A stretch of 64,000 bases of DNA from Pseudomonas protegens (lineage in GTDB: Bacteria; Pseudomonadota; Gammaproteobacteria; Pseudomonadales; Pseudomonadaceae). A program made the position numbers and the translations under genes. The DNA is taken from NCBI RefSeq assembly GCF_003363755.1, contig NZ_CP031396.1:4496501-4560500 (forward strand). Direction: 5' to 3'. Of this stretch, positions 7,403 to 15,240 are shown piece by piece; within the stretch, counting starts at the first letter, position 1, and each line of letters opens with the position of its first letter. The notes under the pieces are model-generated. The model was not told the origin of the DNA, ran no database searches, and saw only the letters and a program-made list of their open reading frames with translations.

Positions 7403-9658
7403 TCAGAAGTGGAAGTTGGCGCTCATCAGGGCGGTACGGCCGGCGGCAACGTGGGCGTAGTGGGTCTGGAACACCTGGTCGAAGTAACGCTTGTCGGTCA
7501 GGTTCTGCACGTTGAGCTGCAGGTCGACGTTCTTGGTCAGCTTGTAGCTGGCCATGGCGTCGTAGCGCCAGTAGGACGGTATTTCCACCGAGTTGGCGAT
7601 GTTGCCGAACTGGGAATCGACGAAGGTGGCGCCGGCACCGACGGTGAGGCGTTCCGGGATCAGGTCATAGGTCGACCACAGGGTGAAGTTGTTCCGTGGC
7701 GTGCTCGGGGTGTGGTTGCCCTCGTCCACCGCCAGGGTGGTTTTCACCACTTCGCTTTCCATGTAGGTGTAGCCGCCGTAGACCTTCCAGTTGCGGGTCA
7801 GCTTGCCGCTATAGGTCAGCTCCAGGCCATTGACCCGTTGTTCGCCGTCCAGCACCTGGGTGGCGCCGCCATCCGGATCGTTGATCCGCGCATTGGTTTT
7901 CTCGGTGCGGAACAGGGCGGCGGTCAACGACAGATCGTCATCGAAGAAGTCCCACTTGGTGCCCACTTCATAGTTGCGGTTCTTTTCCGGGTCCAGGCTG
8001 CTGTTGTTCGCCGCCAGGTCCAGGCCACCGTTGCCGCTGGTTTCACCCGCCGGGTTGCTGGAGGTGGAGTAGGCCGCGTAGACGCTGCCGTTGGGCAGCG
8101 GTTTGTAGACCACGCCGATCTGGTAGTTCCACAGCTGCGAGTTGTTTTCGCGGGCGAACTCGCCCACTGGGGCACGGGTGGCGTAGCCGCTGGAACGGGT
8201 CTGGTAATCGTCGAAACGCAGGCCCAGGTTCAACGACCATTGCTCATTGAACTTCAGGGTGTCGAACACGTAGGCCGCAGCGGTCTTGGTGTCGGTATCG
8301 GTGTAGGCCGCGCTGTCCTTGATGGTGCCGTTCCAGCCGGCGCCCGGTGTCGGGTTGTTGAGGCTGGTGCAGTCGCCATTGGCGATCAGGGCCGCGTTAC
8401 AGGTGCTGCCGTTGACCGCCGAGGTCACGTCGTAGGCCCGGTTGTGGGTGTCCACGTAGGAGAACTCGATGCCGGTCACCAGGCTGTGCTCGATGAAACC
8501 GGTGTCGAACTTGGCGCTCAGGTCGGTCTGGTTGGTCCAGCCCTTGGAGGTCGAGTTGCGGCTTTTCGGGCTGCGATAGACGGTGCCGTTGGCGACGTTG
8601 CCACGGCTGTCGTCCGGGTTGGTGACGACGTAGTCCAGGGTCGAGCGCGACAGGCGGAAGCTGTTTGACAGGGTCAGGTTGTCGTTCAGGTCGTGTTCGA
8701 TCTTGATCGTGCCGCTGTCTTCGCTGGTCTTGCGGTAGTCGCGGCCGGTGAGGCCGTAGAAGTTGTCACGATTGACGCTGACAGGTTTGTCGACGTTGTA
8801 CTTGCTGCGGCGGGTGCCGCTGTTGGTCAGCGGGATGCCGTAGTCCGGAATGTCGTCGGTGTTGAGGTGGTAGTAACCCACGTTGACCCGGGTGTCGGTG
8901 CCCAGGCCGAAGGCGAAGGAGGGCGCCACGCCCCAGCGGCTGACTTCCACGGCGTCGCGCCCGGCAACGTTGGCCTCGTGCTTCATCAGGTTCAGGCGGA
9001 AGGCCGAACTGTCGGTCATCTGCTGGTTGAGGTCCAGGGTGGTGCGTTTGGTCTGGTCAGAGCCCCAGGTGAACCCCCCGTTGTAGGAGTTGCCCAGCTT
9101 GGCGGTCTTGGAGATCAGGTTCAGGCTGCCGCCGGTGGAGCCGGCGCCGGTAAAGGCCGAGCCTGGGCCCTTGCTGACTTCGATGGACTCGACGTTGAAG
9201 ATCTCCCGGCTTTGCGAGGCCGGATCACGCATGCCGTCGATGAACACGTCGCTTTCGGCGTTGAAGCCGCGAATGATCGGGCGGTCACCGGCCGGGTTGC
9301 CGCCTTCACCGGCCCCGAAGGTAATCCCGGGCGTGGTGCGCAGGGCATCCACCAGGCTGGTGGCCGCAGTGTCGCGCATCACTTGCTGGGGAATGACCGT
9401 CACGCTTTTCGGCGTTTCCCGCAAGGGTGCTGTGTATTTTTTCGAGGAGGAGGTGTCGACCTTGTAAGACGTCTGTTCCTGGGCCTCACCAGTAATGCTG
9501 GTGGCTTCCAGGGCAATGGCCTTGCCCGCCGTCTTTTGCTGGGTGTCTTGCGCGGCCTGGACCATATGGCCCGCGGAGCCGGCGGTAATCGCCACGCCAA
9601 TGGCGGAGGCCAGCAGGCGCGGTGAACTGACAGCGGATGGTGGTTGTTGGCGTGACAT
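7403..9658 (-). CDS. piuA: TonB-dependent siderophore receptor
   Basis: This 751-residue outer-membrane receptor belongs to the Fiu/PiuA group, which imports catecholate-type iron complexes and sideromycin-like antibiotics. A signal peptide runs to about residue 36 (..MVQAAQ). A TonB-box/plug region follows, with LRETPKSVTVIPQQ, PIIRGFNAESDVFIDGMRD and ESIEVSKGPGSAFTGAG. The rest is a 22-strand-type beta-barrel ending in the aromatic C-terminus ALMSANFHF. The ATG at 9658 has GGGAGGGG just upstream and is preferred to an in-frame ATG at 9712. The gene is divergent from piuC, with Fur-like boxes between them. Gene order matches P. aeruginosa PA4513-PA4516. Confidence 0.93.
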   Translation of the reverse strand: MSRQQPPSAVSSPRLLASAIGVAITAGSAGHMVQAAQDTQQKTAGKAIALEATSITGEAQEQTSYKVDTSSSKKYTAPLRETPKSVTVIPQQVMRDTAATSLVDALRTTPGITFGAGEGGNPAGDRPIIRGFNAESDVFIDGMRDPASQSREIFNVESIEVSKGPGSAFTGAGSTGGSLNLISKTAKLGNSYNGGFTWGSDQTKRTTLDLNQQMTDSSAFRLNLMKHEANVAGRDAVEVSRWGVAPSFAFGLGTDTRVNVGYYHLNTDDIPDYGIPLTNSGTRRSKYNVDKPVSVNRDNFYGLTGRDYRKTSEDSGTIKIEHDLNDNLTLSNSFRLSRSTLDYVVTNPDDSRGNVANGTVYRSPKSRNSTSKGWTNQTDLSAKFDTGFIEHSLVTGIEFSYVDTHNRAYDVTSAVNGSTCNAALIANGDCTSLNNPTPGAGWNGTIKDSAAYTDTDTKTAAAYVFDTLKFNEQWSLNLGLRFDDYQTRSSGYATRAPVGEFARENNSQLWNYQIGVVYKPLPNGSVYAAYSTSSNPAGETSGNGGLDLAANNSSLDPEKNRNYEVGTKWDFFDDDLSLTAALFRTEKTNARINDPDGGATQVLDGEQRVNGLELTYSGKLTRNWKVYGGYTYMESEVVKTTLAVDEGNHTPSTPRNNFTLWSTYDLIPERLTVGAGATFVDSQFGNIANSVEIPSYWRYDAMASYKLTKNVDLQLNVQNLTDKRYFDQVFQTHYAHVAAGRTALMSANFHF

Positions 9659-9706
9659 GGTGGTTCCCCTCCCCAAGGATTTGAGGTCGCGGAATATAGG
9701 GGAAAG

Positions 9707-9725
9707 AAACAATCGTTATCAATTG
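9707..9725. promoter_or_regulatory. Candidate Fur box for piuA
   Basis: The segment AAACAATCGTTATCAATTG lies about 50-68 bases upstream of the piuA ATG. Read on the minus strand it gives CAATTGATAACGATTGTTT, a recognisable but imperfect match to the Fur consensus GATAATGATAATCATTATC. Iron control of piuA is established in P. aeruginosa. Confidence 0.6.
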
Positions 9726-9816
9726 CGAAACGTTACTATTCGCGCTGAATTTACAATCTTTACAATTTATCCTTACGGTTTTTGCGCGCTCATTCGTCAC
9801 CGGGTTTTACACAGTC

Positions 9817-9835
9817 AATAAGAATCAATACCATT
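9817..9835. promoter_or_regulatory. Candidate second Fur box for piuC
   Basis: AATAAGAATCAATACCATT lies 31-49 bases before the piuC ATG at 9866. It resembles a Fur box at about the level of the first candidate. If both are real, the divergent genes have separate iron-controlled operators. Confidence 0.5.
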
Positions 9836-9865
9836 GACGACCTTTCGCTGCTCAGGTACCTGGCC

Positions 9866-10546
9866 ATGTTGCTGCACATCCCCGGCGTGTTCACCCGTGA
9901 TGAAGTGGGGCGCATCCGCGAAGCCCTGGAGCAGGCGGACTGGGCGGATGGCAAGATCACCGCCGGTTACCAGTCGGCCAAGGCCAAGCACAACCTGCAG
10001 TTGCCCGAAGGGCACCCGCTGGCCCAGGAGATCGGCGCGGCGATGCTCGATCGCCTGTGGCAGAACCCGCTGTTCATGTCCGCCGCCTTGCCGCACAAGG
10101 TGTTCCCGCCGCTGATCAACTGCTACACCGCCGGCGGCAGTTTCGACTTCCATATCGACAACGCCGTGCGCCAGCCCAAGGGCAGCCCGGAGCGGGTACG
10201 CACCGACCTGTCGTCGACCCTGTTCTTCAGTGATCCCGAGGATTACGACGGCGGCGAGCTGGAGATCCAGGACACCTACGGCCTGCAGCGGGTCAAGCTG
10301 CCGGCGGGGGACATGGTGCTGTACCCCGGCACCAGCCTGCACAAGGTCAACCCGGTGACCCGCGGCGCTCGCTATGCCTCCTTTTTCTGGACCCAGAGCC
10401 TGGTGCGCGAAGACAGCCAGCGCGCCTTGCTGTTCGAGATGGACGGAGCGATCCAGGAATTGACCCGGGATGTGCCCGAGCATCCTTCGCTGATCCGCCT
10501 GACCGGCACTTATCACAACCTGCTGCGGCGCTGGGTCGAGGTGTAG
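9866..10546 (+). CDS. piuC: PKHD-type Fe(II)/2-oxoglutarate hydroxylase
   Basis: The protein is 226 residues, the exact usual length of PiuC/YbiX. The iron-binding triad is visible as H96 and D98 (SFDFHIDNAVR) and H159 (GTSLHKV), with the 2-oxoglutarate-binding arginine R169. The family is cytoplasmic and always linked to TonB receptor genes. Its substrate is not settled; processing of a siderophore or receptor-linked step is assumed. The ATG at 9866 gives MLLHIPGVFT; the longer in-frame extension to 9782 runs through the promoter region. The following Sel1-repeat gene starts three bases after the stop, so they form one transcript divergent from piuA. Confidence 0.92.
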   Translation: MLLHIPGVFTRDEVGRIREALEQADWADGKITAGYQSAKAKHNLQLPEGHPLAQEIGAAMLDRLWQNPLFMSAALPHKVFPPLINCYTAGGSFDFHIDNAVRQPKGSPERVRTDLSSTLFFSDPEDYDGGELEIQDTYGLQRVKLPAGDMVLYPGTSLHKVNPVTRGARYASFFWTQSLVREDSQRALLFEMDGAIQELTRDVPEHPSLIRLTGTYHNLLRRWVEV

Positions 10547-10549
10547 GCG

Positions 10550-11335
10550 GTGACTGTTCAACTTCGCCGCGAGGAAGTCCTCGACGGCGCGCAACTGAGC
10601 GCCATGCTCCAACAGAGTCCGGCCCGTGCAGCCCAGGCGATATTGGTGGCGGCCCGAGAGGGTCTGGTGGAGGCCCAGGCGCTGCTGGGACAGATCCTCC
10701 TCGACGGCCACGGCATCCAGCAGGATCAACCCCTGGCCTTGCGCTGGTTCGAAATCGCCGCGCGACGTGGGCACCTGATGGCGCGCAACATGCTCGGCCG
10801 CTGCCATGAGCACGGGTGGGGTTGCCCGGCGGATGCCGCCCGCGCTGCCGGGCATTATCGATTGGCCGCCGAAGCGGGGCTGGACTGGGGGCTGTACAAC
10901 TACGCCAACCTGCTGGCCACCGGCCGTGGTGTGGCGCAGAACCACGCCCTGGCACTGGCCTGCTATCGCCGTGGGGCAGAGCTGGGGCATGCCAAATCGA
11001 TGAACCTGCTGGGGCGTTACCTGGAGGAAGGGCTGGTCTGCTCGGCTGACCCCGAGGCGGCCCGTGACTGGTACCGACGCTCGGCCGAAGGCGGGGATTT
11101 CCGTGGACAGTTCAGCTACGCGGCGGTGCTGGCGGATGCCGGTCGTATCGACGAAGCCGTGGATTGGCTGCAGCAGGCGCTAGCTGGCGGCAATCTGAAT
11201 TTCCTGCGGGTGGCTTGCGCTGCGTTGCTCAATGCCACGCATCCAAAGATTCGCGAACTGGCCCAGGCCTATCAGCGGCGGGCAGCGCAATTGGCGGATG
11301 AACGGGATGGCGAGCAGCTTACAGACTTGGCCTGA
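10550..11335 (+). CDS. Sel1-like repeat (tetratricopeptide-type) protein
   Basis: The 261-residue protein is built mainly of about five Sel1 repeats of roughly 36 residues. These are recognisable by AQALLGQILLDGHG, ALRWFEIAARRGH, GLYNYANLLATGRGV and AARDWYRRSAEGGD. Such solenoids bind other proteins. No signal peptide is evident, so it is probably cytoplasmic. It starts with GTG at 10550, three bases after the piuC stop, and is therefore translationally coupled to piuC and likely iron-regulated. It corresponds in position to PA4516 of P. aeruginosa. A role in the piu system is inferred only from this linkage. Confidence 0.85.
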   Translation: MTVQLRREEVLDGAQLSAMLQQSPARAAQAILVAAREGLVEAQALLGQILLDGHGIQQDQPLALRWFEIAARRGHLMARNMLGRCHEHGWGCPADAARAAGHYRLAAEAGLDWGLYNYANLLATGRGVAQNHALALACYRRGAELGHAKSMNLLGRYLEEGLVCSADPEAARDWYRRSAEGGDFRGQFSYAAVLADAGRIDEAVDWLQQALAGGNLNFLRVACAALLNATHPKIRELAQAYQRRAAQLADERDGEQLTDLA

Positions 11336-11361
11336 GTGGGGATGACGCAAGGAAAAGTCTC

Positions 11362-11550
11362 ATGAGTGATTCCCAGGTCTCTTTTGGCCCGCCGTCTTTC
11401 AATGTCGCCACTCGCAGGACACTGGAAGCAATGGCCGATGTCGATTGCGCAAGAGTGATCGACCATCAGCAAGTCGTGGCGTGGGCTGCGAGCTTGAGTC
11501 AGCCTTGTCCTTTGCCAAAACCGCCGCCACAAAAAGCCAAAAGCCCATGA
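11362..11550 (+). CDS. Small hypothetical protein resembling the C-terminal end of RHH antitoxins
   Basis: This is a 62-residue open frame with a start (ATG, AAGGA upstream) and codon use that look genuine. The segment VIDHQQVVAWAASLSQPCPLPKP resembles the C-terminal tail of CopG/RelB-like antitoxins, where a toxin-binding helix follows the DNA-binding part. The ribbon-helix-helix domain is not visible at the N-terminus, and no toxin gene lies next to it. Its stop codon is inside the stem of the terminator at 11539-11566. It may be a remnant or an orphan antitoxin-like protein; the function is unknown. Confidence 0.5.
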   Translation: MSDSQVSFGPPSFNVATRRTLEAMADVDCARVIDHQQVVAWAASLSQPCPLPKPPPQKAKSP

Positions 11551-11566
11551 CACGTCATGGGCTTTT
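11539..11566. terminator. Bidirectional Rho-independent terminator
   Basis: A 12-bp perfect stem, AAAAGCCCATGA and TCATGGGCTTTT with loop CACG, gives T-runs on both strands. It can end the plus-strand transcript of the small ORF and the minus-strand speC transcript. Confidence 0.88.
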
Positions 11567-11601
11567 TCTTGCAGCTTGCCGCTAGCAGCTAGCCACTGTC
11601 C

Positions 11602-12765
11602 TTACAGGTAAAACGCCTTCAGCGGCGGAAAGCCGTTGAATTCCACCGCGCTGTAGCTGGTGGTGTAGGCGCCGGTGGACAGCCAGTACAGGCGGTCGCC
11701 GATGGCCAGGTTCAGCGGCAGGCCGTACTTGTAGTTCTCGTACATGATGTCGGCGCTGTCGCAAGTTGGGCCGGCGATCACCACTTCTTCCACTTCGCCT
11801 TTCTTCTCGGTCCAGATCGGGAACTTGATCGACTCGTCCATGGTTTCGATCAGGCCGGAGAACTTGCCCACGTCGGTGTAGACCCAGCGCTCGACGGCGG
11901 TGCGGGATTTACGCGCCACCAGCACCACTTCGCTGACCAGGATGCCAGCGTTGGCAATCAGCGAACGGCCCGGCTCGAGGATGATTTCCGGCAGCTCGTC
12001 GCCGAAGTCTTCCTTGAGGAAGCGGATGATTTCCTCGGCGTAGGTTTCCAGGCTGTTGGTACGGGTGATGTAGTTGGCCGGGAAGCCACCACCCATGTTG
12101 ATCAGTTTGAGCTCGATGCCGTCTTCTTCCTTCAGGCGTTCGAAGATCACTTTGACCTTGGCGATCGCCGCGTCCCAGACGCTGATGTCGCGCTGTTGCG
12201 AACCCACGTGGAACGACACGCCGTAAGGCACCAGGCCCAGGTCGCGGGCGAGGATCAGCAGGTCCATGGCCATGTCGGTCTGGCAGCCGAACTTGCGCGA
12301 CAGTGGCCAGTCGGCGGTGGTGGAGCCTTCGGTGAGGATGCGCACATAGACTTTCGAACCCGGGGCGGCCTTGGCGATGTTGCGCAGGTCGGCTTCGGAG
12401 TCGGTGGCATACAGACGCACGCCCTTCTCATAGAAGTAGCGGATGTCCTTGGATTTCTTGATGGTGTTGCCGTAGCTGATGTTGGCCGGGTTGACGCCGC
12501 GGCCCAGCACTTTGTCCAGCTCGTAGATCGAGGCGATGTCGAAGCTGGAGCCTTTTTCGTGCAGCAGGTCGATGATCTCGGCGGCCGGGTTGGCCTTGAC
12601 CGCGTAGTAGACCTTGGCGAATTCGAAACCGGCGCGCAGGTCGTCATAGGCCTGGGCGATCATCTGGGTGTCGATGACCACGAACGGGGTTTCTTGCTGG
12701 TCGGCGAACGCCTTCATTTTCTGAAAGGTTTCGCGCGCAAAATAGTCTTCGACGTTAATCGACAT
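11602..12765 (-). CDS. speC: Ornithine decarboxylase (PLP fold type III, alanine-racemase-like)
   Basis: The 387-residue enzyme makes putrescine from ornithine in the cytoplasm. The PLP lysine is K57 in YYAVKANP. Other family motifs are FHVGSQ, GGGFP, EPGRSLIANAG and the substrate-site GPTCDSADIM. The length and motifs match the eukaryote-like decarboxylase family rather than the large E. coli SpeC/SpeF fold. Some family members also accept lysine. The ATG at 12765 has AGGAG upstream. The position next to the piu cluster matches PA4519 of P. aeruginosa. Its leader contains a terminator-like hairpin, described separately. Confidence 0.93.
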   Translation of the reverse strand: MSINVEDYFARETFQKMKAFADQQETPFVVIDTQMIAQAYDDLRAGFEFAKVYYAVKANPAAEIIDLLHEKGSSFDIASIYELDKVLGRGVNPANISYGNTIKKSKDIRYFYEKGVRLYATDSEADLRNIAKAAPGSKVYVRILTEGSTTADWPLSRKFGCQTDMAMDLLILARDLGLVPYGVSFHVGSQQRDISVWDAAIAKVKVIFERLKEEDGIELKLINMGGGFPANYITRTNSLETYAEEIIRFLKEDFGDELPEIILEPGRSLIANAGILVSEVVLVARKSRTAVERWVYTDVGKFSGLIETMDESIKFPIWTEKKGEVEEVVIAGPTCDSADIMYENYKYGLPLNLAIGDRLYWLSTGAYTTSYSAVEFNGFPPLKAFYL

Positions 12766-12791
12766 GCGTTGGGAGCTCCTACTGGCAAACG

Positions 12792-12950
12792 TTAGAAATC
12801 AATGGGTGCAAATGAACGTCCTCCGTATCCCCACTTTGGTTCGCCTACTTCCCAAGGCATGTCGCCGAAAGCAAAAAGGCCATGGGAAAGTTTCCCTTGG
12901 CCTTGCTGTCTCGTCGTCAGTACTTGAGCCGGATGGATCGTTTCCAGCAT
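12792..12950 (-). CDS. Candidate 52-codon leader ORF upstream of speC
   Basis: On the minus strand an ATG at 12950 opens a frame of 52 codons ending in TAA at 12792, 26 bases before the speC start codon. It begins MLETIHPAQV and ends RSFAPIDF, and it reads straight through the terminator-like hairpin at 12876-12904. There is no good ribosome-binding site. If the promoter predicted at 12966-12994 is right, the transcript would begin only a few bases before the ATG. It may be a leader peptide or a chance frame. Confidence 0.25.
   Translation of the reverse strand: MLETIHPAQVLTTRQQGQGKLSHGLFAFGDMPWEVGEPKWGYGGRSFAPIDF
12876..12904 (-). terminator. Terminator-like hairpin inside the speC leader
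   Basis: On the minus strand AAGGCCA-A-GGGAAA pairs with TTTCCC-A-TGGCCTT and runs into TTTTT. It lies about 110 bases before speC and downstream of the best promoter. It would therefore stop most transcripts unless readthrough is regulated. Confidence 0.65.
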
Positions 12951-12965
12951 GGACGTTCGGCGCGA

Positions 12966-12994
12966 ACTTTAGGTGGTGAGGGGCCTGAGATCAA
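12966..12994 (-). promoter_or_regulatory. Predicted sigma-70 promoter of the speC transcript
   Basis: On the minus strand TTGATC (12994-12989) is separated by exactly 17 bases from TAAAGT (12971-12966). This gives a predicted start near 12959 and a leader of about 190 bases ahead of speC. It is the best promoter match I found in this gap. Confidence 0.5.
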
Positions 12995-13291
12995 CAAAAA
13001 ATGTCGCGTTTTTGCACTTGTCTGACGTGCGTAAACGACACCTCTCTTTGTAGCCGACACAGATGACGGACAGATGTTCCCGAAGATTTTCCAGGTGTTA
13101 AAAATACCTGCACGTTCGACGCTGTTGCGCGCCAAGTGTCTGGAAAGTATGAAGGCGTCAACATCGGCGACGTTAGCGACGACAGGCTGGTCAGAGGGGG
13201 ATCTTGGCTGTTTCGGGAGGTATCGCCTGACGGCGTTTGTGGGGGCGGCTGTTGATATTTTTTTCCGCCATGTAAGTGGGCCGAAAAACCA

Positions 13292-13391
13292 GTGGCGAGG
13301 GCGCTTGCTCCCGGTGAACTGCGCAGCAGTTCCACTCTTTTTGGCAAAGAGGGGCCGCTGCACGGCCCCGGGGCAGCAAGCGCCCTCGCCA
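13292..13391. repeat. REPIN: inverted pair of GTGGCGAGGGCGCTTGCT elements
   Basis: A forward copy at 13292-13312 faces an inverted copy at 13370-13391, about 60 bases apart, so the pair folds into one long hairpin. This paired form is typical of mobile REP doublets in the P. fluorescens group. The spacer holds two smaller stems, CTGCGCAG and GGGGCCGCTGCACGGCCCC. The rest of the speC-opuCA gap (13000-13290) shows no convincing gene. Confidence 0.75.
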
Positions 13392-13417
13392 TAGGTTCGT
13401 TATTGGCTATTTATTGA

Positions 13418-14575
13418 TCAGGCGACCACTGCCTCAGCCGGCGAGACGATGTTGGTCTTCATCCCCCGCGAACGCCCGGAGCTCAGGTAGGCCGCAATGG
13501 ATTCCTGGGTCACCTCACCGAGAAATACCCGCTCGGCATCCAGCACCGGCAGCCATGAACGGTTGAACTCGTACATGCGCGACAGAAGAATCCGCAGGTG
13601 TTCGTCGTAGGCGGCGGTGGCGTTGAACTCCCGCAGGAACTGGGCGCAGGTGCCGGTCTGACGATGCAGGTCGCGACGACGTACATAACCCAGGGCCTTG
13701 TTCTCGGCGCAGGTCACCACCACGTAGCGGCGGTCATGTTCGTCCATCAGGTCCAGGGCCTCGGCTACCGGAGTTTCCGGGCTGACCGATGGGGCGTTGT
13801 CTGCCGCGTCTTCGGCCTTGACCAGCAACAGGCGCTTGAGGGTGCTGTCCTGGCCGACGAAGTTGCTGACGAAGTCGTCCGCCGGGTGGGCGAGCAAGGT
13901 GTCTGGGTGATCGATCTGCAGCAGCTTGCCAGCGCGGAAGATGGCGATCTTGTCACCCAGCTTGATGGCTTCGTCGATGTCGTGGCTGACCATGATCACG
14001 GTCTTGTTCAGCGCGCGCTGCATCTCGAAGAACTCGTTCTGGATCATCTCGCGGTTGATCGGGTCCACCGCGCCGAAGGGCTCGTCCATCAGCAGCAGCG
14101 GGGCGTCCGCCGCCAGGGCGCGAATCACCCCGATGCGCTGTTGCTGGCCGCCGGAGAGTTCCCGCGGATAGCGGTGCAGGTACTGCTTGGGTTCCAGCTT
14201 GATCATGCTCATCAGCTCGCGGGCACGGTCGTGGCATTTCTGCTTGTCCCAGCCCAGCAGCTTGGGCACCACCACGATGTTTTCCTCGATGGTCATGTTG
14301 GGGAACAGGCCGATCTGCTGGATCACGTAGCCGATGTTGCGGCGCAGGGTGACTTCGTCGAGGTCGGTGGTGTCCTCGCCGTTGATCAGGATCTTGCCCG
14401 AGGTGGGCTTGATCAGGCGGTTGATCATCTTCAGCGTGGTGCTTTTGCCGCAGCCCGAAGGGCCGAGGAATACGCAAATTTCGCCTTCATTGACGGTCAG
14501 GCTTACGGAGTCAACGGCGGTGATGGTCTTGCCGTTGCTTTGGAAGGTCTTGGTCAGCTTTTGAAGTTCGATCAT
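13418..14575 (-). CDS. opuCA: Osmoprotectant ABC transporter ATP-binding subunit with CBS region
   Basis: This 385-residue cytoplasmic ATPase powers uptake of betaine, choline or carnitine-type osmolytes. The Walker A motif is GPSGCGKST at residues 38-46. The signature LSGGQQQR, Walker B LLLMDEPFGAVD and H-loop VSHD follow. Residues after about 250 form a CBS-like pair, which in OpuA/OpuC proteins senses ionic strength. The ATG at 14575 begins MIELQKLTKTF. It overlaps the end of the upstream permease gene by four bases, so translation is coupled. It is the last gene of a four-gene minus-strand operon in the order of P. aeruginosa PA3888-PA3891. Confidence 0.9.
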   Translation of the reverse strand: MIELQKLTKTFQSNGKTITAVDSVSLTVNEGEICVFLGPSGCGKSTTLKMINRLIKPTSGKILINGEDTTDLDEVTLRRNIGYVIQQIGLFPNMTIEENIVVVPKLLGWDKQKCHDRARELMSMIKLEPKQYLHRYPRELSGGQQQRIGVIRALAADAPLLLMDEPFGAVDPINREMIQNEFFEMQRALNKTVIMVSHDIDEAIKLGDKIAIFRAGKLLQIDHPDTLLAHPADDFVSNFVGQDSTLKRLLLVKAEDAADNAPSVSPETPVAEALDLMDEHDRRYVVVTCAENKALGYVRRRDLHRQTGTCAQFLREFNATAAYDEHLRILLSRMYEFNRSWLPVLDAERVFLGEVTQESIAAYLSSGRSRGMKTNIVSPAEAVVA

Positions 14576-15225
14576 TTGAGCAGTCCTTTTGGTGTCAGCG
14601 AGCGTTGCAGCCATTGCAGAAGCAGGTCGGCGAAGATGGCCAGGAGACTGACCAGTAGCGCGCCGACGATCAGCATCGACATGTCGCTGCGGCTGATGGA
14701 AGCAAGAATGAGTACGCCCAGGCCGCCGGCGCCAATGGTGGCGGCGATGGTCATGACGCCGATGTTCATCACCACGGCGGTGCGCACCCCGGCGAGGATC
14801 ACCGGCACCGCGATCGGCAGTTCGACCATGCGCAGGCGCTGGCCGAAGGTCATGCCGATGCCGCGGGCGGCTTCGCGGATGCCCGGCTCGACGCCGGTCA
14901 GGGCCAGGTAGGTGTTGCGCATGATCGGCAGCAGGGAATAGAGGAACACCGCCGTGATGGCCGGCAGCGGCCCCAGGCCCTGGCCGAACTTGGAGTAGAA
15001 CGGCAGCAGCAGGCCGAACAGGGCGATGGAAGGGATGGTCAGCAACACCGTGGCGCTGGCCTGCAACGGACCGGCCAGGGTCGGGAAGCGGGTCATCAGG
15101 ATGCCCAGGGGCACACCGAAGACAATCGCCAGGGTCACGGCGATGCCCACCAGGGTGATGTGCTGCCAGGTCAGGTGCAGGACCTGGGCCCAATCGAGAT
15201 GGGAAAAGGCGTTCAAGAATTCCAT
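14572..15225 (-). CDS. opuCB: Osmoprotectant ABC transporter permease
   Basis: The 217-residue inner-membrane protein has about five to six transmembrane helices and the binding-protein-dependent permease loop, seen here as EAARGIGMTFGQRLRMVELP, which contacts the ATPase. It forms a heteromeric channel with the second permease at 16162-16878. The ATG at 15225 follows AGGAGAAGAC. It overlaps opuCA by ATGA. Its homology to OpuCB/OpuBB is clear; which osmolyte it carries is not. Confidence 0.9.
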   Translation of the reverse strand: MEFLNAFSHLDWAQVLHLTWQHITLVGIAVTLAIVFGVPLGILMTRFPTLAGPLQASATVLLTIPSIALFGLLLPFYSKFGQGLGPLPAITAVFLYSLLPIMRNTYLALTGVEPGIREAARGIGMTFGQRLRMVELPIAVPVILAGVRTAVVMNIGVMTIAATIGAGGLGVLILASISRSDMSMLIVGALLVSLLAIFADLLLQWLQRSLTPKGLLK

Positions 15226-15240
15226 GTCTTCTCCTCTCTA

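Noticed and set aside
12917..13363. A 148-codon open frame in the speC-opuCA gap
   Set aside because: It runs through a REP doublet, has no ribosome-binding site and unusual composition. It is not counted as a gene.
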